Assembly (NCBI RefSeq): GCF_009828095.1
Contig: NZ_WTYP01000001.1
Coordinates: 1,116,001 to 1,180,000 of the forward strand
Origin: Pontixanthobacter luteolus
Lineage (GTDB): Bacteria; Pseudomonadota; Alphaproteobacteria; Sphingomonadales; Sphingomonadaceae
Reading direction: 5' to 3'
DNA: 64,000 nt
Position numbers and translations under genes: made by a program. Shown here piece after piece: positions 50,802 to 60,567 of this stretch; within the stretch, counting starts at the first letter, position 1; every line of letters starts with the position of its first letter. The notes beneath the pieces were generated by a model. That model worked only from the letters and a program-made list of their open reading frames with translations, searched no databases and was not told the DNA's origin.

Positions 50802-53393
50802 TCAATCGGCTTTCTTAGCGGCTGGTTTTTTCTTCGCTGGCGCCTTTTTCTTCGCCGGAGCTTTTTTCGCGGCAGCTTTCTTGGGAGCAGCCTTCTTCTT
50901 GGCCGGTGCCTTCTTGCCCTTCTTCTTTAGCGGACCCTTGGCCGCGCGCGCATCGATCAATTCGATCGCCTGCTGCTCGGTCACGTCCTCGGGCTTCATG
51001 TCCTTGGGAATGGTGGCGTTAGTGGTGCCATCAGTCACATACGGACCATAGCGACCGGGCAGTACTTTCATTTCGCCGCCGCTGGTCGGATGTTCCTTGA
51101 AAGTCTTGATCGGCTCCGCCTTTTGCCGCGCCCCGCCTTTGCGGTTGGCAGCTTCGGCCAGAAGCGTAACCGCCGCGTTCATCCCGGTGTCGAAGACATC
51201 ACGCGTGCTCTGCAATTTCGCGTACTTGCCATCGTGGCGAAGGTACGGGCCGTAACGTCCGATCGCGGCCTCGATTTCCTTGCTTGTCTCAGGGTGCTCA
51301 CCCACAATGCGCGGCAGATCAAGCAGCTTGATCGCCCATTCGAGATCGAAATCATCGAGATCCTTGGGGATCGATGCACGTTTGGCTTCCTTGCCCTCGC
51401 CCATCTGCACATAGGGTCCGAACCGGCCGGTCTTGCGTTCGATGTTGAGCCCGGTTTCAGGATGCTGGCCCAGTACCGCATCCTGATCGCCCTCGTCGCC
51501 GTCAGCGCCCGGCTGGGCAAAGCGGCGCGTGAACTTGCATTCGGGATAGTTGGCACAGGCAACGAACGCGCCGTAGCGACCGCCGCGAAGCGCCAGCCGG
51601 CCATTTTCGCGGCCTTCCTTGTCGCATAGCGGGCAGTAGCGCGGGTCCTTGCCATCTTCCCGTTCGGGGAACAGATAGTCGGAGAGGTATTCGTCGAGCG
51701 CTTCGGTAACTTCGGATGGCATCTTGTCCATGACCTCGTCGGCCTTGGGTTTGAAGTCCTTCCAAAACTTCTTCAGCAGTTCCTTGTATTCTTCCTTGCC
51801 GTCGGAAACGATATCGAGCTCGTCTTCCATCCCGGCGGTAAAGTCATACGCCACGTAACGATCAAAGAACCGTTCGAGGAATGATGTGAGCAAACGCCCG
51901 CTTTCCTCTGCAAAGAAACGGTTTTTCTCCATCCGCACATAGTCACGGTCGCGCAGTGTCTGGATTGTGGAGGCGTAGGTTGACGGGCGGCCAATGCCCA
52001 GTTCTTCCAGCCGTTTGACCAGCGATGCTTCGGAGAAGCGCGGCGGCGGCTGAGTGAAGTGCTGATTGGCCTCGACGGACTTCTTTGCCGGGCTGTCACC
52101 CTTGTGCATTACCGGCAGCAAATTGTCGTCATCGTCCTTGCTGTCGTCGCGGCCCTCTTCATACACAGCCAGGAACCCCGGGAATTTCACAACCTGACCG
52201 GTCGCCCGCAATTCGTGCAGTCCGGCAGGGTCACGCATGGTTACCGTGGTCCGTTCGAGGCTGGCGGCCGCCATCTGGCTGGCCATGGCCCGTTTAAAGA
52301 TCAGGCTGTACAATTTGGCATCATCGCCCGAACCGGCGCGATCAACGGTGAAACTGGTGGGCCGGATGGCTTCGTGCGCTTCCTGGGCGTTTTTCGCCTT
52401 GGTAGAATAGTGACGCGGCTTTTCAGGCAGGTAATGGCCGTCATACCGGTCGGCGACCGCCTTGCGGCAGGCAGAAATTGCGCTGCCATCCATCTGCACG
52501 CCGTCGGTACGCATGTAGGTGATAGCGCCCGCTTCATACAGCGATTGGGCACAGCGCATGGTGTGGCTGGCAGAAAAGCCGAGCTTGCGCGCAGCTTCCT
52601 GTTGCAGGGTAGATGTCGTGAATGGCGGCGAAGGATTGCGCTTCAGCGGCTTGGTTTCGATGTCCTCGATCGTGAACGGCGCGTTTTCGATCTTGGTTTT
52701 CGCCTCGAGCGCGATGCCTTCATGGCCCAGCGAAAGCTTTTCCAGCTTCTTTCCGTCATACCGCACCAGACGCGCATCAAACGGGGTTCCGTCCTGCTCC
52801 ATCTTGGCTACGACAGACCAGTATTCGTCGGCCCTGAACGCTTCGATCTCGCGTTCCCGGTCGACGATCAGACGCAGCGCAACCGATTGCACGCGGCCCG
52901 CGCTCTTGGCCCCCGGCAGCTTGCGCCACAGAACCGGGCTGAGCGTGAAACCGAACAGATAATCAAGCGCGCGACGTGCGAGATACGCGTCGATCAGGTC
53001 CATATCCAGTTCGCGCGGCTTGCCCATCGCTTCGGTGACGGCAGCCTTGGTGATCGCGTTAAAGGTGACGCGGTCGACTTCCTTTGGCAGCGCCTTGCGC
53101 TTCTTGAGCAATTCCTGGACGTGCCAGCTGATCGCCTCGCCTTCGCGGTCAGGGTCGGTCGCGAGGATCAGGCGATCCGCAGACTTCGCGGCATCGGCGA
53201 TTTCCTTGAACCGCTTCTGCTTGTCGCGGTACAATTCCCAATCCATGGCAAAATCTTCATCCGGCCGGACGCTGCCATCCTTGGGTGGAAGATCGCGGAC
53301 GTGACCGTATGACGCGAGGACCTTGAAGTCCTTGCCCAGATAATTTTCGATAGTCTTCGCCTTTGCGGGCGATTCAACGATGACAAGCTGCAT
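50802..53393 (-). CDS. topA: DNA topoisomerase I
   Basis: TopA relaxes negative supercoils by cutting one strand. The 863-residue protein starts MQLVIVESPAKAKTIENYLG (Toprim), has the acidic ATDPDREGEAISWHV, the active-site Tyr293 in GAITYMRTDGVQM, and the gate domains. After a zinc-finger segment with paired Cys (YCPLCDK and CANYPECKF) come several repeats of the ARFGPYVQMG-type module. It ends in a Lys/Ala/Pro-rich tail of about 45 residues (KKKAAPKKAAAKK and similar), common in this order and probably DNA-binding. It follows the dprA-linked membrane protein gene on the same strand. Confidence 0.97.
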   Translation of the reverse strand: MQLVIVESPAKAKTIENYLGKDFKVLASYGHVRDLPPKDGSVRPDEDFAMDWELYRDKQKRFKEIADAAKSADRLILATDPDREGEAISWHVQELLKKRKALPKEVDRVTFNAITKAAVTEAMGKPRELDMDLIDAYLARRALDYLFGFTLSPVLWRKLPGAKSAGRVQSVALRLIVDREREIEAFRADEYWSVVAKMEQDGTPFDARLVRYDGKKLEKLSLGHEGIALEAKTKIENAPFTIEDIETKPLKRNPSPPFTTSTLQQEAARKLGFSASHTMRCAQSLYEAGAITYMRTDGVQMDGSAISACRKAVADRYDGHYLPEKPRHYSTKAKNAQEAHEAIRPTSFTVDRAGSGDDAKLYSLIFKRAMASQMAAASLERTTVTMRDPAGLHELRATGQVVKFPGFLAVYEEGRDDSKDDDDNLLPVMHKGDSPAKKSVEANQHFTQPPPRFSEASLVKRLEELGIGRPSTYASTIQTLRDRDYVRMEKNRFFAEESGRLLTSFLERFFDRYVAYDFTAGMEDELDIVSDGKEEYKELLKKFWKDFKPKADEVMDKMPSEVTEALDEYLSDYLFPEREDGKDPRYCPLCDKEGRENGRLALRGGRYGAFVACANYPECKFTRRFAQPGADGDEGDQDAVLGQHPETGLNIERKTGRFGPYVQMGEGKEAKRASIPKDLDDFDLEWAIKLLDLPRIVGEHPETSKEIEAAIGRYGPYLRHDGKYAKLQSTRDVFDTGMNAAVTLLAEAANRKGGARQKAEPIKTFKEHPTSGGEMKVLPGRYGPYVTDGTTNATIPKDMKPEDVTEQQAIELIDARAAKGPLKKKGKKAPAKKKAAPKKAAAKKAPAKKKAPAKKKPAAKKAD

Positions 53394-53450
53394 GGAAAAG
53401 TACGAAAGTCCTTACGTGTGCGTATACGCGCGAGGGTGGTGCCGCGCGGC

Positions 53451-53479
53451 GCTATTCGTCAAGCGGTCTTTCGCGTCAA
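53451..53479 (-). promoter_or_regulatory. Possible topA promoter
   Basis: On the minus strand TTGACG and AATAGC are spaced by 17 bases, ending 58 bases before the topA ATG. The -10 match is loose, as is usual in alphaproteobacteria, so this is only a candidate. Confidence 0.3.
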
Positions 53480-53488
53480 GGTATCTGT

Positions 53489-53515
53489 GGGCGCAGCGCC
53501 GGATTGCTGCGCCCC
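53489..53515. other. GC-rich hairpin between the membrane protein gene and topA
   Basis: GGGCGCAGC pairs perfectly with GCTGCGCCC across an eight-base loop, just after the stop of the 232-residue membrane protein gene. No T-run follows, so it may be a weak or Rho-assisted transcript end. Confidence 0.45.
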
Positions 53516-53522
53516 AGAAACT

Positions 53523-54221
53523 TCATTCAAACACTTCGGTCGTGTGCTGCGTGTTGTCAGCCGTCAGGTGGTAAACAGCCACACCATAGGCCACGAATAT
53601 GGCCGAGAATGCGTTGGACAGGACGTTCGAAATTAGCGACGTCGCAAAGCTGAAGCTATCTGCCGCAAACAGCACCGCTCCTGCGGCACCGAAGATCAAA
53701 ACGCTTCCTACCAGACCCAGGATCAGGATGCCGCCAAATATGTGCCAGCCCTTCTCTGAGGTGGCTTCCCAGCTTGCGCCGAAAGATTCCACGACTCCGC
53801 GCCCGCCGCCGATCAGGTAGCCAGGTGCAGCAATCCAGCGCGTAAGCAGGATAATACCGGGAACGATCAGAAGGAGGAAACCCACCATCAGACCGAGCAG
53901 GAAAAGTACGGACAGCCCGACATAGGCCCAGATGCGAGTGCCCGGTTGCTGCAGTTCGCCGCGCGACCCCAGCATTGATGATGTAAGGAAATATTGCGCG
54001 AGAACAGAAATCACGATTGCGCCAATACCGACTGCAAACCCGGCCAACACAATTATTATCGGATCGCTTTCCGTCAGTATCTCCGGCTGAAGGGTCAGCC
54101 AGTCACTGCCTGTGCCAAAGAATGCCATCACGGCCACGAAAATCGCGATCGGAACCAGATTGTCGCGTGCGATGGCAAATGTCTCGGAAAGGAATCCGCC
54201 GATATCAGCGTCGTTTTTCAT
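53523..54221 (-). CDS. Multi-span membrane protein (232 aa), YciC/DUF975-like
   Basis: The protein has about six hydrophobic segments separated by short loops: IAIFVAVMAFF, IIVLAGFAVGIGAIVISVLAQY, VGLSVLFLLGLMVGFLLLIVPGIILLTRW, then GGILILGLVGSVLIFGAAGAVLF and a final span near the end. The pattern GIILLTRWIAAPGYLIGGGRGVVESFGASWEATSEKGWHIFG resembles the glycerophosphodiesterase membrane-domain/YciC-type group, in which a loop Ser/Trp motif recurs. The function is unknown. It starts one base before the end of dprA and so is read on the same transcript. Confidence 0.65.
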   Translation of the reverse strand: MKNDADIGGFLSETFAIARDNLVPIAIFVAVMAFFGTGSDWLTLQPEILTESDPIIIVLAGFAVGIGAIVISVLAQYFLTSSMLGSRGELQQPGTRIWAYVGLSVLFLLGLMVGFLLLIVPGIILLTRWIAAPGYLIGGGRGVVESFGASWEATSEKGWHIFGGILILGLVGSVLIFGAAGAVLFAADSFSFATSLISNVLSNAFSAIFVAYGVAVYHLTADNTQHTTEVFE

Positions 54222-54222
54222 T

Positions 54223-55326
54223 TTACCCCCTGTTTGCAGCGTTCAGACTGACGCGGCCGCCCGCATGTCTCTGCAATTGGCCGGAAATTTCAAGTTCCAT
54301 GAGCGAGATATGCACGGCCCCCGCGCTTTCGCCCGACTGGCGGATCAATTCATCGACACCGATCGGGGCAGTCGAAAGCATGGCTGAAATATTCGCCGGC
54401 TCGGCATCGGAAAGCTCGTCGCCAAAATCGAAATCCAGCGTGGCATTTTCGCGAAAACGGGATCGGGGTTGCCCTTCGAAACCCGATAGAAGTTCGATCA
54501 CATCATCAACCGACTGGACCAGCACGGCACCGTCACGGATCAACTGGTTGCACCCTTGCGAGCGTGCATCAAGCGGGCTGCCGGGGATGGCCATGACTTC
54601 ACGGCCGGCCTCGCCCGCCAGTCTTGCGGTGATCAGCGAGCCGGACTTGGGCGCCGCCTCCACCACCAGCGTGCCGGATGCCAAGCCAGCGATGATGCGG
54701 TTGCGGCTGGGAAAGTGGCTGCCGCGCGGTTCGGTACCGGGTGGCTGTTCGGCGATCAGTAATCCCTCATTCGCGATCTGTTCCTGCAATTCGCCGTGCT
54801 GCGGGGGATATGCGATATCGATACCGCTCGCGATCACGCCGATGGTCGCCGGCATCGCGCCCTGATGCGCCGCTCCGTCGATCCCCCGGGCCAATCCGGA
54901 GACAACGGTCATCCCGGCATCGGCGAGGCCATGGGCGAATTCGCGCGAAAGTTTTATCGCAGCGGCAGATGCGTTGCGCGCGCCCACCATCGCAACGCAG
55001 GGTCTGGCGGCAATTTTCATCTTACCGCGCCATGTCACAATCGGCGGCGCGCTATCCAGTTCGCGCAGAAGCTCCGGATAATCGGGCGAATCGTGGAACA
55101 GATATTTTGCGCCCGCCTTGCGCGTCGCTGCTATCTCGGTTTCGATCCGCTCTCTTTGTGCCGGCCGGTAGGCACGCCCGCCCTTTTTGCCGATGTCAGG
55201 CAAGGCATCGATAGCTGCGGTAGCGGCGCCGAAACGCGCCAGAAGGTGCCGATAGGTAACCGGCCCGATATTGGGCGAACGCAGCAGGCGAATGCGCGCA
55301 AAGGCCTCTGCTTGATCGATCGGCAT
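54223..55326 (-). CDS. dprA: DNA-processing protein DprA
   Basis: DprA protects incoming single-stranded DNA during natural transformation and loads RecA. The 367-residue protein has an N-terminal HhH-like region, the Rossmann-type core (CVAMVGARNASAAAIKLSREFA, VVSGLARGIDGAAHQGA, GSHFPSRNRIIAGLASGTLVVEA, SGSLITARLAGE and AIPGSPLD) and a C-terminal winged-helix-like domain. ATG 55326 is used; a TTG three codons earlier is less likely. It follows plsY by nine bases. Whether the strain is competent cannot be judged here. Confidence 0.95.
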   Translation of the reverse strand: MPIDQAEAFARIRLLRSPNIGPVTYRHLLARFGAATAAIDALPDIGKKGGRAYRPAQRERIETEIAATRKAGAKYLFHDSPDYPELLRELDSAPPIVTWRGKMKIAARPCVAMVGARNASAAAIKLSREFAHGLADAGMTVVSGLARGIDGAAHQGAMPATIGVIASGIDIAYPPQHGELQEQIANEGLLIAEQPPGTEPRGSHFPSRNRIIAGLASGTLVVEAAPKSGSLITARLAGEAGREVMAIPGSPLDARSQGCNQLIRDGAVLVQSVDDVIELLSGFEGQPRSRFRENATLDFDFGDELSDAEPANISAMLSTAPIGVDELIRQSGESAGAVHISLMELEISGQLQRHAGGRVSLNAANRG

Positions 55327-55335
55327 GAGCGGCAA

Positions 55336-55923
55336 TCAGCCTTTGCTGCCGACCTTCGGCTCCGTTCCGGCAAACAGGCGCTTGATATTCTCGCGGTGGA
55401 GCCAGACGATGATTGCGGCAATCAGCGCCAGCACCAGCGGCGCAACTGTGGGTCCGAAATACAGCGCAGCAATTGCAGAGGCGATGACCGCGCTCATTCC
55501 TGCAAGCGAGCTGATCCGGAAGACGGCCAGCACTGCGATCCACACGGCTGCGTATGTCAGACCCAGCGGCAGGCCGAGCGCGAACGCGACGCCGGCATTC
55601 GTTGCCACGCCCTTGCCGCCCTTGAATTTCAGCCAGACCGGGAAACAATGCCCGATGACGGCAAACAGTGCGGCCCAGCCCACATCCTGCCAGAACCATT
55701 GCCAGGCTAGCCATACGGGCAGGAAACCCTTGGCCAGATCGAGCAGCAGCGTCGCGGCCGCCAGCCACTTGTTGCCGGTGCGCAGGACATTGGTAGCGCC
55801 GATATTGCCGCTACCGATGGAGCGGACATCACCCATCCCGGCCATCTTTGTCAGAATCAGTCCGAACGGAATGGAACCCAGCGCATATCCCAGCAGCGCA
55901 GCGTAAAGTGAGCTCAATTCCAT
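55336..55923 (-). CDS. plsY: Glycerol-3-phosphate acyltransferase PlsY
   Basis: PlsY moves an acyl group from acyl-phosphate to glycerol-3-phosphate, the first step of phospholipid synthesis. The 195-residue membrane protein has five spans and the three conserved loops: GSIPFGLILTK, GSGNIGATNVLR and KFKGGKGVATNAG. The start MELSSLYAAL has GGAGGG ten bases before it; an in-frame ATG ten codons earlier lacks one. It is the first gene of a plsY-dprA-membrane protein group and is divergent from murI. Confidence 0.96.
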   Translation of the reverse strand: MELSSLYAALLGYALGSIPFGLILTKMAGMGDVRSIGSGNIGATNVLRTGNKWLAAATLLLDLAKGFLPVWLAWQWFWQDVGWAALFAVIGHCFPVWLKFKGGKGVATNAGVAFALGLPLGLTYAAVWIAVLAVFRISSLAGMSAVIASAIAALYFGPTVAPLVLALIAAIIVWLHRENIKRLFAGTEPKVGSKG

Positions 55924-56023
55924 ATCTTCGACCCTCCAATTGAGGGACATCATAAGACGAATGCTTGCTTTCGGTCACCGGAAAAATAAGGAGAAAGAAC
56001 GAAAACGGGGAAAGTAGAGGCGC

Positions 56024-56830
56024 GTGAACAAAATTATCCAACCTGACGCGCCGATCCTGATTTTCGATTCGGGTGTCGGCGGCCTCACCGTGCTTGCCGC
56101 GCTGCGCGAAATCCTGCCCGATGCGCCGGTTATATTCGCAGCCGATCAGGCGGGCCTGCCTTATGGCACCAAGAGCGAGGCTGAAATCGCAGCGCGGGTC
56201 GCCGGATTGCTGGGCCGGATGAGCGAGAGATACCGCCCGCGGCTGGTCTGCATTGCGTGCAACACCGCCTCCACCATTGCGCTGGGCATGGTCCGCGACG
56301 TGCTGGAAATACCAATTGTCGGCACGGTTCCAGCGATCAAGCCGGCTGCCGCGTTGACCAGGACAGGCACCATCGGATTGCTCGGCACAGAGGCCACCAT
56401 CAGGCAGGCCTATGTCGACAAGCTGGAAGCGGAATTTGCCCACGGCAAACGCCTGATCCGGCAGGCGGCACCGGGGCTGGTGACCGCGGCTGAGGCCAAA
56501 CTGCGGGGCGAACCAGTTGATCCAGACGAAATAGCAAAAGCGGTTGCCGGTCTGCGCGAACAGCAAGGCCGGGCGGAAATCGACACAGTCGTTCTGGCGT
56601 GCACGCACTTTCCATTGCTCCACACAGAATTGTCGCAGGCGCTGGGCCCGGATGTCGCATTGATCGATGGGTCTCGCGGAATTGCCAGGCGCATCGCCTC
56701 GTTATGCGAAGGGCAGGAATTTCAGGCGGATTCGGGCGGACTGGCGGTCACCACCGGGCCGCTGGAAAACTTTGCAACACTTGGTGCAGTTCTTGAAAGC
56801 CACGGACTGACACGGGCCGAAAGGTTTTAA
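56024..56830 (+). CDS. murI: Glutamate racemase MurI
   Basis: MurI makes D-glutamate for peptidoglycan. The 268-residue protein has FDSGVGGLTVL (Asp15, Ser16), the first catalytic cysteine in CIACNTAST (Cys79), and the second in VLACTHFPLL (Cys193). The start is GTG with GGGGAAAGTAGAGGCGC upstream. It complements the wall-recycling genes amgK and murU seen earlier in the window, though it is not linked to them. hemA follows after 102 bases in the same direction. Confidence 0.95.
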   Translation: MNKIIQPDAPILIFDSGVGGLTVLAALREILPDAPVIFAADQAGLPYGTKSEAEIAARVAGLLGRMSERYRPRLVCIACNTASTIALGMVRDVLEIPIVGTVPAIKPAAALTRTGTIGLLGTEATIRQAYVDKLEAEFAHGKRLIRQAAPGLVTAAEAKLRGEPVDPDEIAKAVAGLREQQGRAEIDTVVLACTHFPLLHTELSQALGPDVALIDGSRGIARRIASLCEGQEFQADSGGLAVTTGPLENFATLGAVLESHGLTRAERF

Positions 56831-56932
56831 TCGCGAACGATTCGCAAAGATCGGGGTGGCATTCCGCGCATCGCCGGACTAAATCCCCCCGACTAACCGG
56901 CCGCATGGCGCGGCGAAAGACGCAGGATTGCG

Positions 56933-58153
56933 ATGAATTACGACCAGATCTTCGACCAGGCGATTGACCGCTTGCACTCCGAAGGGCGCTACCGCGTGTT
57001 CATCGATATTCTGCGCAACAAGGGCGCATACCCCAATGCGCGCTGTTTCCACGGGCATAACGGACCGAAACCGATCACCGTCTGGTGTTCCAACGATTAC
57101 CTCGCAATGGGTCAGCACCCCAAGGTTATCGGCGCGATGGAAGAAGCCCTGCATGATGTCGGTGCCGGTTCAGGCGGAACCCGCAATATCGGCGGCAACA
57201 CACACTATCACGTCGAGCTTGAACGCGAACTGGCAGAGCTTCACGGCAAGGAAACCGCGCTGCTGTTCACCAGCGGTTACGTGTCGAACGACGCGACGCT
57301 TTCCACCATGGCGAAGCTATTGCCGGGGTGCGTAATTTTTTCCGACGAGCTCAATCACGCCAGCATGATCGCCGGCATCCGCAATTCGGGCTGCCCGAAG
57401 CGGGTTTTCCGGCACAATGACCTCGCCCATCTCGAAGAATTGCTGGCTGCTGAAGATCCCGATGCGCCCAAGCTGATCGCGTTTGAAAGCGTGTATTCGA
57501 TGGACGGCGATGTCGCCCCGATCCACGCGATCTGCGATCTGGCAGAACAATACAACGCGCTCACCTACATCGACGAAGTACACGCCGTGGGCATGTACGG
57601 CGAACATGGCGGCGGAATTTCAGAACGAGACGAAGCAGCTGACCGGATCGATATTATCGAAGGCACGCTGGGCAAGGCGTTCGGCGTGATGGGCGGATAT
57701 ATCGCAGCCGACCAGAAAATCGTCGACTGCATCCGTTCCTATGCGCCCGGCTTCATCTTCACCACTTCGCTCAGCCCGGCACTGGTGGCCGGTGTGCTGG
57801 CCGCGGTCAAACACCTGAAGAATTCGAGCGAGGAACGTGACGCACAGCAGCGCAATGCCGCACTTCTGAAAGGCAAATTCTCGGACGCAGGCCTGCCAGT
57901 AATGCTCAGCGAAACCCACATCGTGCCGCTCATGGTTGGCGATCCGGTGCGCGCGAAAAAGATCAGCGATATCCTGCTCGCAGAATACGGCGCCTACGTG
58001 CAGCCGATCAATTTCCCCACTGTCCCTAGGGGTACGGAGCGGCTGCGGTTCACCCCCGGCCCTGCCCATACCGAGGAAATGATGGACGAGTTGACCAACG
58101 CGCTGGTCGAAATATGGGACCGCCTCGAACTCGAATTGCGCAAGGCCGCTTAA
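56933..58153 (+). CDS. hemA: 5-aminolevulinate synthase HemA
   Basis: HemA condenses glycine and succinyl-CoA to 5-aminolevulinate, the alphaproteobacterial (C4) route to haem, and bacteriochlorophyll where present. The 406-residue PLP enzyme starts [14 protein letters not shown], has the glycine-rich [17 protein letters not shown] loop, the [10 protein letters not shown] Asp for the PLP ring, and Lys248 in [14 protein letters not shown] as Schiff-base residue. The substrate succinyl-CoA is also the product of the propionate operon in this window. AGGATTGCG precedes the ATG. Confidence 0.97.
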   Translation: MNYDQIFDQAIDRLHSEGRYRVFIDILRNKGAYPNARCFHGHNGPKPITVWCSNDYLAMGQHPKVIGAMEEALHDVGAGSGGTRNIGGNTHYHVELERELAELHGKETALLFTSGYVSNDATLSTMAKLLPGCVIFSDELNHASMIAGIRNSGCPKRVFRHNDLAHLEELLAAEDPDAPKLIAFESVYSMDGDVAPIHAICDLAEQYNALTYIDEVHAVGMYGEHGGGISERDEAADRIDIIEGTLGKAFGVMGGYIAADQKIVDCIRSYAPGFIFTTSLSPALVAGVLAAVKHLKNSSEERDAQQRNAALLKGKFSDAGLPVMLSETHIVPLMVGDPVRAKKISDILLAEYGAYVQPINFPTVPRGTERLRFTPGPAHTEEMMDELTNALVEIWDRLELELRKAA

Positions 58154-58199
58154 TACCGGCCAGCAAAGCCCTGTGGCACATGCTGGATGCGGGCATCAT

Positions 58200-58214
58200 T
58201 TAAATCGATATTAA
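58200..58214. promoter_or_regulatory. CtrA box, TTAA-N7-TTAA
   Basis: TTAA ATCGATA TTAA matches the full CtrA consensus, and the downstream half continues TTAACC. It lies 68-82 bases before the ATG of the GGDEF-EAL-PilZ gene, in the 128-base gap after hemA. CtrA is the master cell-cycle and motility regulator of alphaproteobacteria. A matching site is only suggestive until CtrA binding is shown. Confidence 0.55.
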
Positions 58215-58281
58215 CCACCAGACCGTAAGCCGGGCGCATGTTTTACGTGTTTTCCATGATTGGTTTGGTCTTGCCGTGGCG

Positions 58282-60471
58282 ATGAAGAATTTTCTTCAAG
58301 GCTTTTCAGGCAAACAAGCCGAATCGCGAGGCGAGCCTTTCAGTGGCGTCGGCTCCGAATTGCGCCTGCGCGTGCTGGATGAATTCGACCAGGCCGGCAT
58401 CGGCTGGATCTGGGCGACCGACAGCTCAGGCAATCTGATCTACCTGTCGCAGCGCGCCAGCGAACGGCTTGGCCAGGAACCCGAAAAACTGATCGGCAAT
58501 CCGCTCGACGCCATTTTCGAAATTGATTCGGAGAACCAGGCCAGCGGCTCAGGCCGTTCGCTGAAGTTCCAGATCAAGGCTCGCAACAAGATCCGCGATC
58601 AGGTTGTCCGTTTCGTCATGAACGGAGCGGCGCAGCAGGAGCGGCAGACATGGTGGTCAATCTCCGGCCATCCGGTTCGCGACGCTCAAGGCGAATTCGT
58701 CGGCTATCGCGGCAGCGCCAGCGACGTGACGGTCGAATACGAACGCAAGCTGGTCGATTCAAAAATGGCGGATTTCGATTCGCTGACCGGCCTTGCAAAC
58801 CGCCATTTGATGGACCGCCAGATCGAAGGAACGCTGTCCGCATTCAAGGCATCCGGGCGCCCATGCGCGCTGATGATGTTGGATCTGGACAAGTTCAAGC
58901 GCGTCAATGACACGCTCGGCCACCAGGCAGGCGACGCACTGCTTATTGAAGTGGCAGAGCGTCTGCGGACCATCGTGGGCGACCGCGGCAAGATTGCGCG
59001 GCTTGGCGGGGACGAATTCCAGGTCATGCTGCCCGATGAGGACGACCGCGGAAAACTGGGCACCCTGGCAGAGAAAATCATCCAGATCCTGTCCCAGCCC
59101 TATCCCCTGGACGACGGAAAGCGCGCCATCATCGGCGCGTCGGTCGGCATTGCGGTGGCACCGTTTGACGGCGACGAACGCGAAGCATTGATCCGCAGCG
59201 CCGACCTTGCCCTTTACGCCGCAAAGAATGGCGGGCGCGGCCAGTTCCGCTTCTATGCCTCCGACCTCAAGGACGAGGAACAGGAACGCCAGACTGTCCT
59301 CGATGACCTGCGCGAGGCGCTGGAAGGCGATCAGCTATATCTGCAATACCAACCGGTCGTTTCGATCAAGACCGGCAATGTCGTGTGCCTCGAGGCGCTG
59401 ATGCGCTGGGAGCATCCCGAGCGAGGCTTTGTCAGCCCGGGCACGTTCATCCCGGTGGCCGAAGACAGCGACCTCATCAACAATCTGGGCGAATGGGCTC
59501 TTCGCACCGCTTGCGAGGCTGCGCTGGAATGGCCCAAGTCGGTACGGGTGGCGGTAAACGTATCAGCCGTACAGTTCGCCAATCAGGGCTTCCCGACGGT
59601 TGTCGCCAATGCGCTGGCACATACCGGCATCGATCCCGACCGCGTTGAACTGGAACTGACCGAAAGCATTTTCGTCGGTGACAATGACGAAACCGAGCGG
59701 ATGTTCAAAAACCTGAAATCGCTTGGCGTGCGTCTCGCTCTCGATGATTTTGGCACCGGTTACTCTTCGCTCAGTTATCTGCGCGCCGCACCTTTTGACA
59801 AGATCAAGGTCGACAAAAGCTTCGTCGACAGCTGTACCCAGAAAGACAAGAACAGCGCGAAGATCATCGCCGCGATTGTCGGACTTTCCAACGCCCTCAA
59901 CATGGAAACCACAGTCGAGGGCGTGGAGGCTTTTGACCAGCTGGAAGTGGTCAAGGAAAAGGGCGCGAAGCTGGTTCAGGGCTTCATTTATTCGCGCCCG
60001 CTGCACCAGACAGCCGTGCTGGAAAACTTCGAGAGCGGCGAATTCACAATCAAGCCGGACGGGCCGGACACTTACCGACCTGACCGCCGTTCTGTGTTCC
60101 GCCGGATTGGCGTCATCCATGAAGACTATTACTACAACGCCGTCATGCGCGATCTGTCGCGCAACGGTGCCGGTATAGAGGGCATCGTCGGCGTCGAGGT
60201 TGGCACTGATCTCGTGCTCGATCTGGGCGAAGGCCAGTTGGCGGTTTGCAAGGTAACCCGCGTCAAGGACGACGAGTTCGGTGTCGAGTTTGAAACACAG
60301 CTGACCAATGACGGTTCAGGCAATCTGTGCACACGCCACCGTGTCTCGCCGTACACGATCGCCGCTGCAGGCCTGCCGAAGAAGCCCGGCACGGCCGGCC
60401 CGACCGAAGGCAAGCGCGATCAGTCCTCGCCCAAATACATGGAAGTCAGCGCCGCAGGCGGCGCCGCCTGA
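58282..60471 (+). CDS. PAS-GGDEF-EAL-PilZ cyclic-di-GMP signalling protein
   Basis: This 729-residue cytoplasmic protein has a PAS domain (about 35-150), a GGDEF diguanylate-cyclase domain with an intact GGDEF at 242-246 (and the DLDKFKRVNDTLGH metal site before it), an EAL phosphodiesterase domain from EAL at 371-373 through ELTESIFV, DDFGTGYSSLSYL and KVDKSF, and a C-terminal PilZ domain with RPDRR (599-603) and DLSRNGAGIEG. It could make, break and bind cyclic di-GMP in one chain. The ATG 58282 is used; GTG 58276 is possible and neither has a clear Shine-Dalgarno. A CtrA box stands in front. Confidence 0.93.
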   Translation: MKNFLQGFSGKQAESRGEPFSGVGSELRLRVLDEFDQAGIGWIWATDSSGNLIYLSQRASERLGQEPEKLIGNPLDAIFEIDSENQASGSGRSLKFQIKARNKIRDQVVRFVMNGAAQQERQTWWSISGHPVRDAQGEFVGYRGSASDVTVEYERKLVDSKMADFDSLTGLANRHLMDRQIEGTLSAFKASGRPCALMMLDLDKFKRVNDTLGHQAGDALLIEVAERLRTIVGDRGKIARLGGDEFQVMLPDEDDRGKLGTLAEKIIQILSQPYPLDDGKRAIIGASVGIAVAPFDGDEREALIRSADLALYAAKNGGRGQFRFYASDLKDEEQERQTVLDDLREALEGDQLYLQYQPVVSIKTGNVVCLEALMRWEHPERGFVSPGTFIPVAEDSDLINNLGEWALRTACEAALEWPKSVRVAVNVSAVQFANQGFPTVVANALAHTGIDPDRVELELTESIFVGDNDETERMFKNLKSLGVRLALDDFGTGYSSLSYLRAAPFDKIKVDKSFVDSCTQKDKNSAKIIAAIVGLSNALNMETTVEGVEAFDQLEVVKEKGAKLVQGFIYSRPLHQTAVLENFESGEFTIKPDGPDTYRPDRRSVFRRIGVIHEDYYYNAVMRDLSRNGAGIEGIVGVEVGTDLVLDLGEGQLAVCKVTRVKDDEFGVEFETQLTNDGSGNLCTRHRVSPYTIAAAGLPKKPGTAGPTEGKRDQSSPKYMEVSAAGGAA

Positions 60472-60567
60472 ACGCATCCCTCGAAATGAGGAATATGCGC
60501 GGTTCCATTTAACTGCCCGCTCTGGCATTCGCTGTGAAAACAGCAATTCGAGAGGGTAAATCTGCAC

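Noticed and set aside
50815-50950. Repeated AAG/GCC/CCT units at the end of topA considered as a repeat element
   Set aside because: They code the Lys/Ala/Pro tail of topoisomerase I, a common low-complexity tail.
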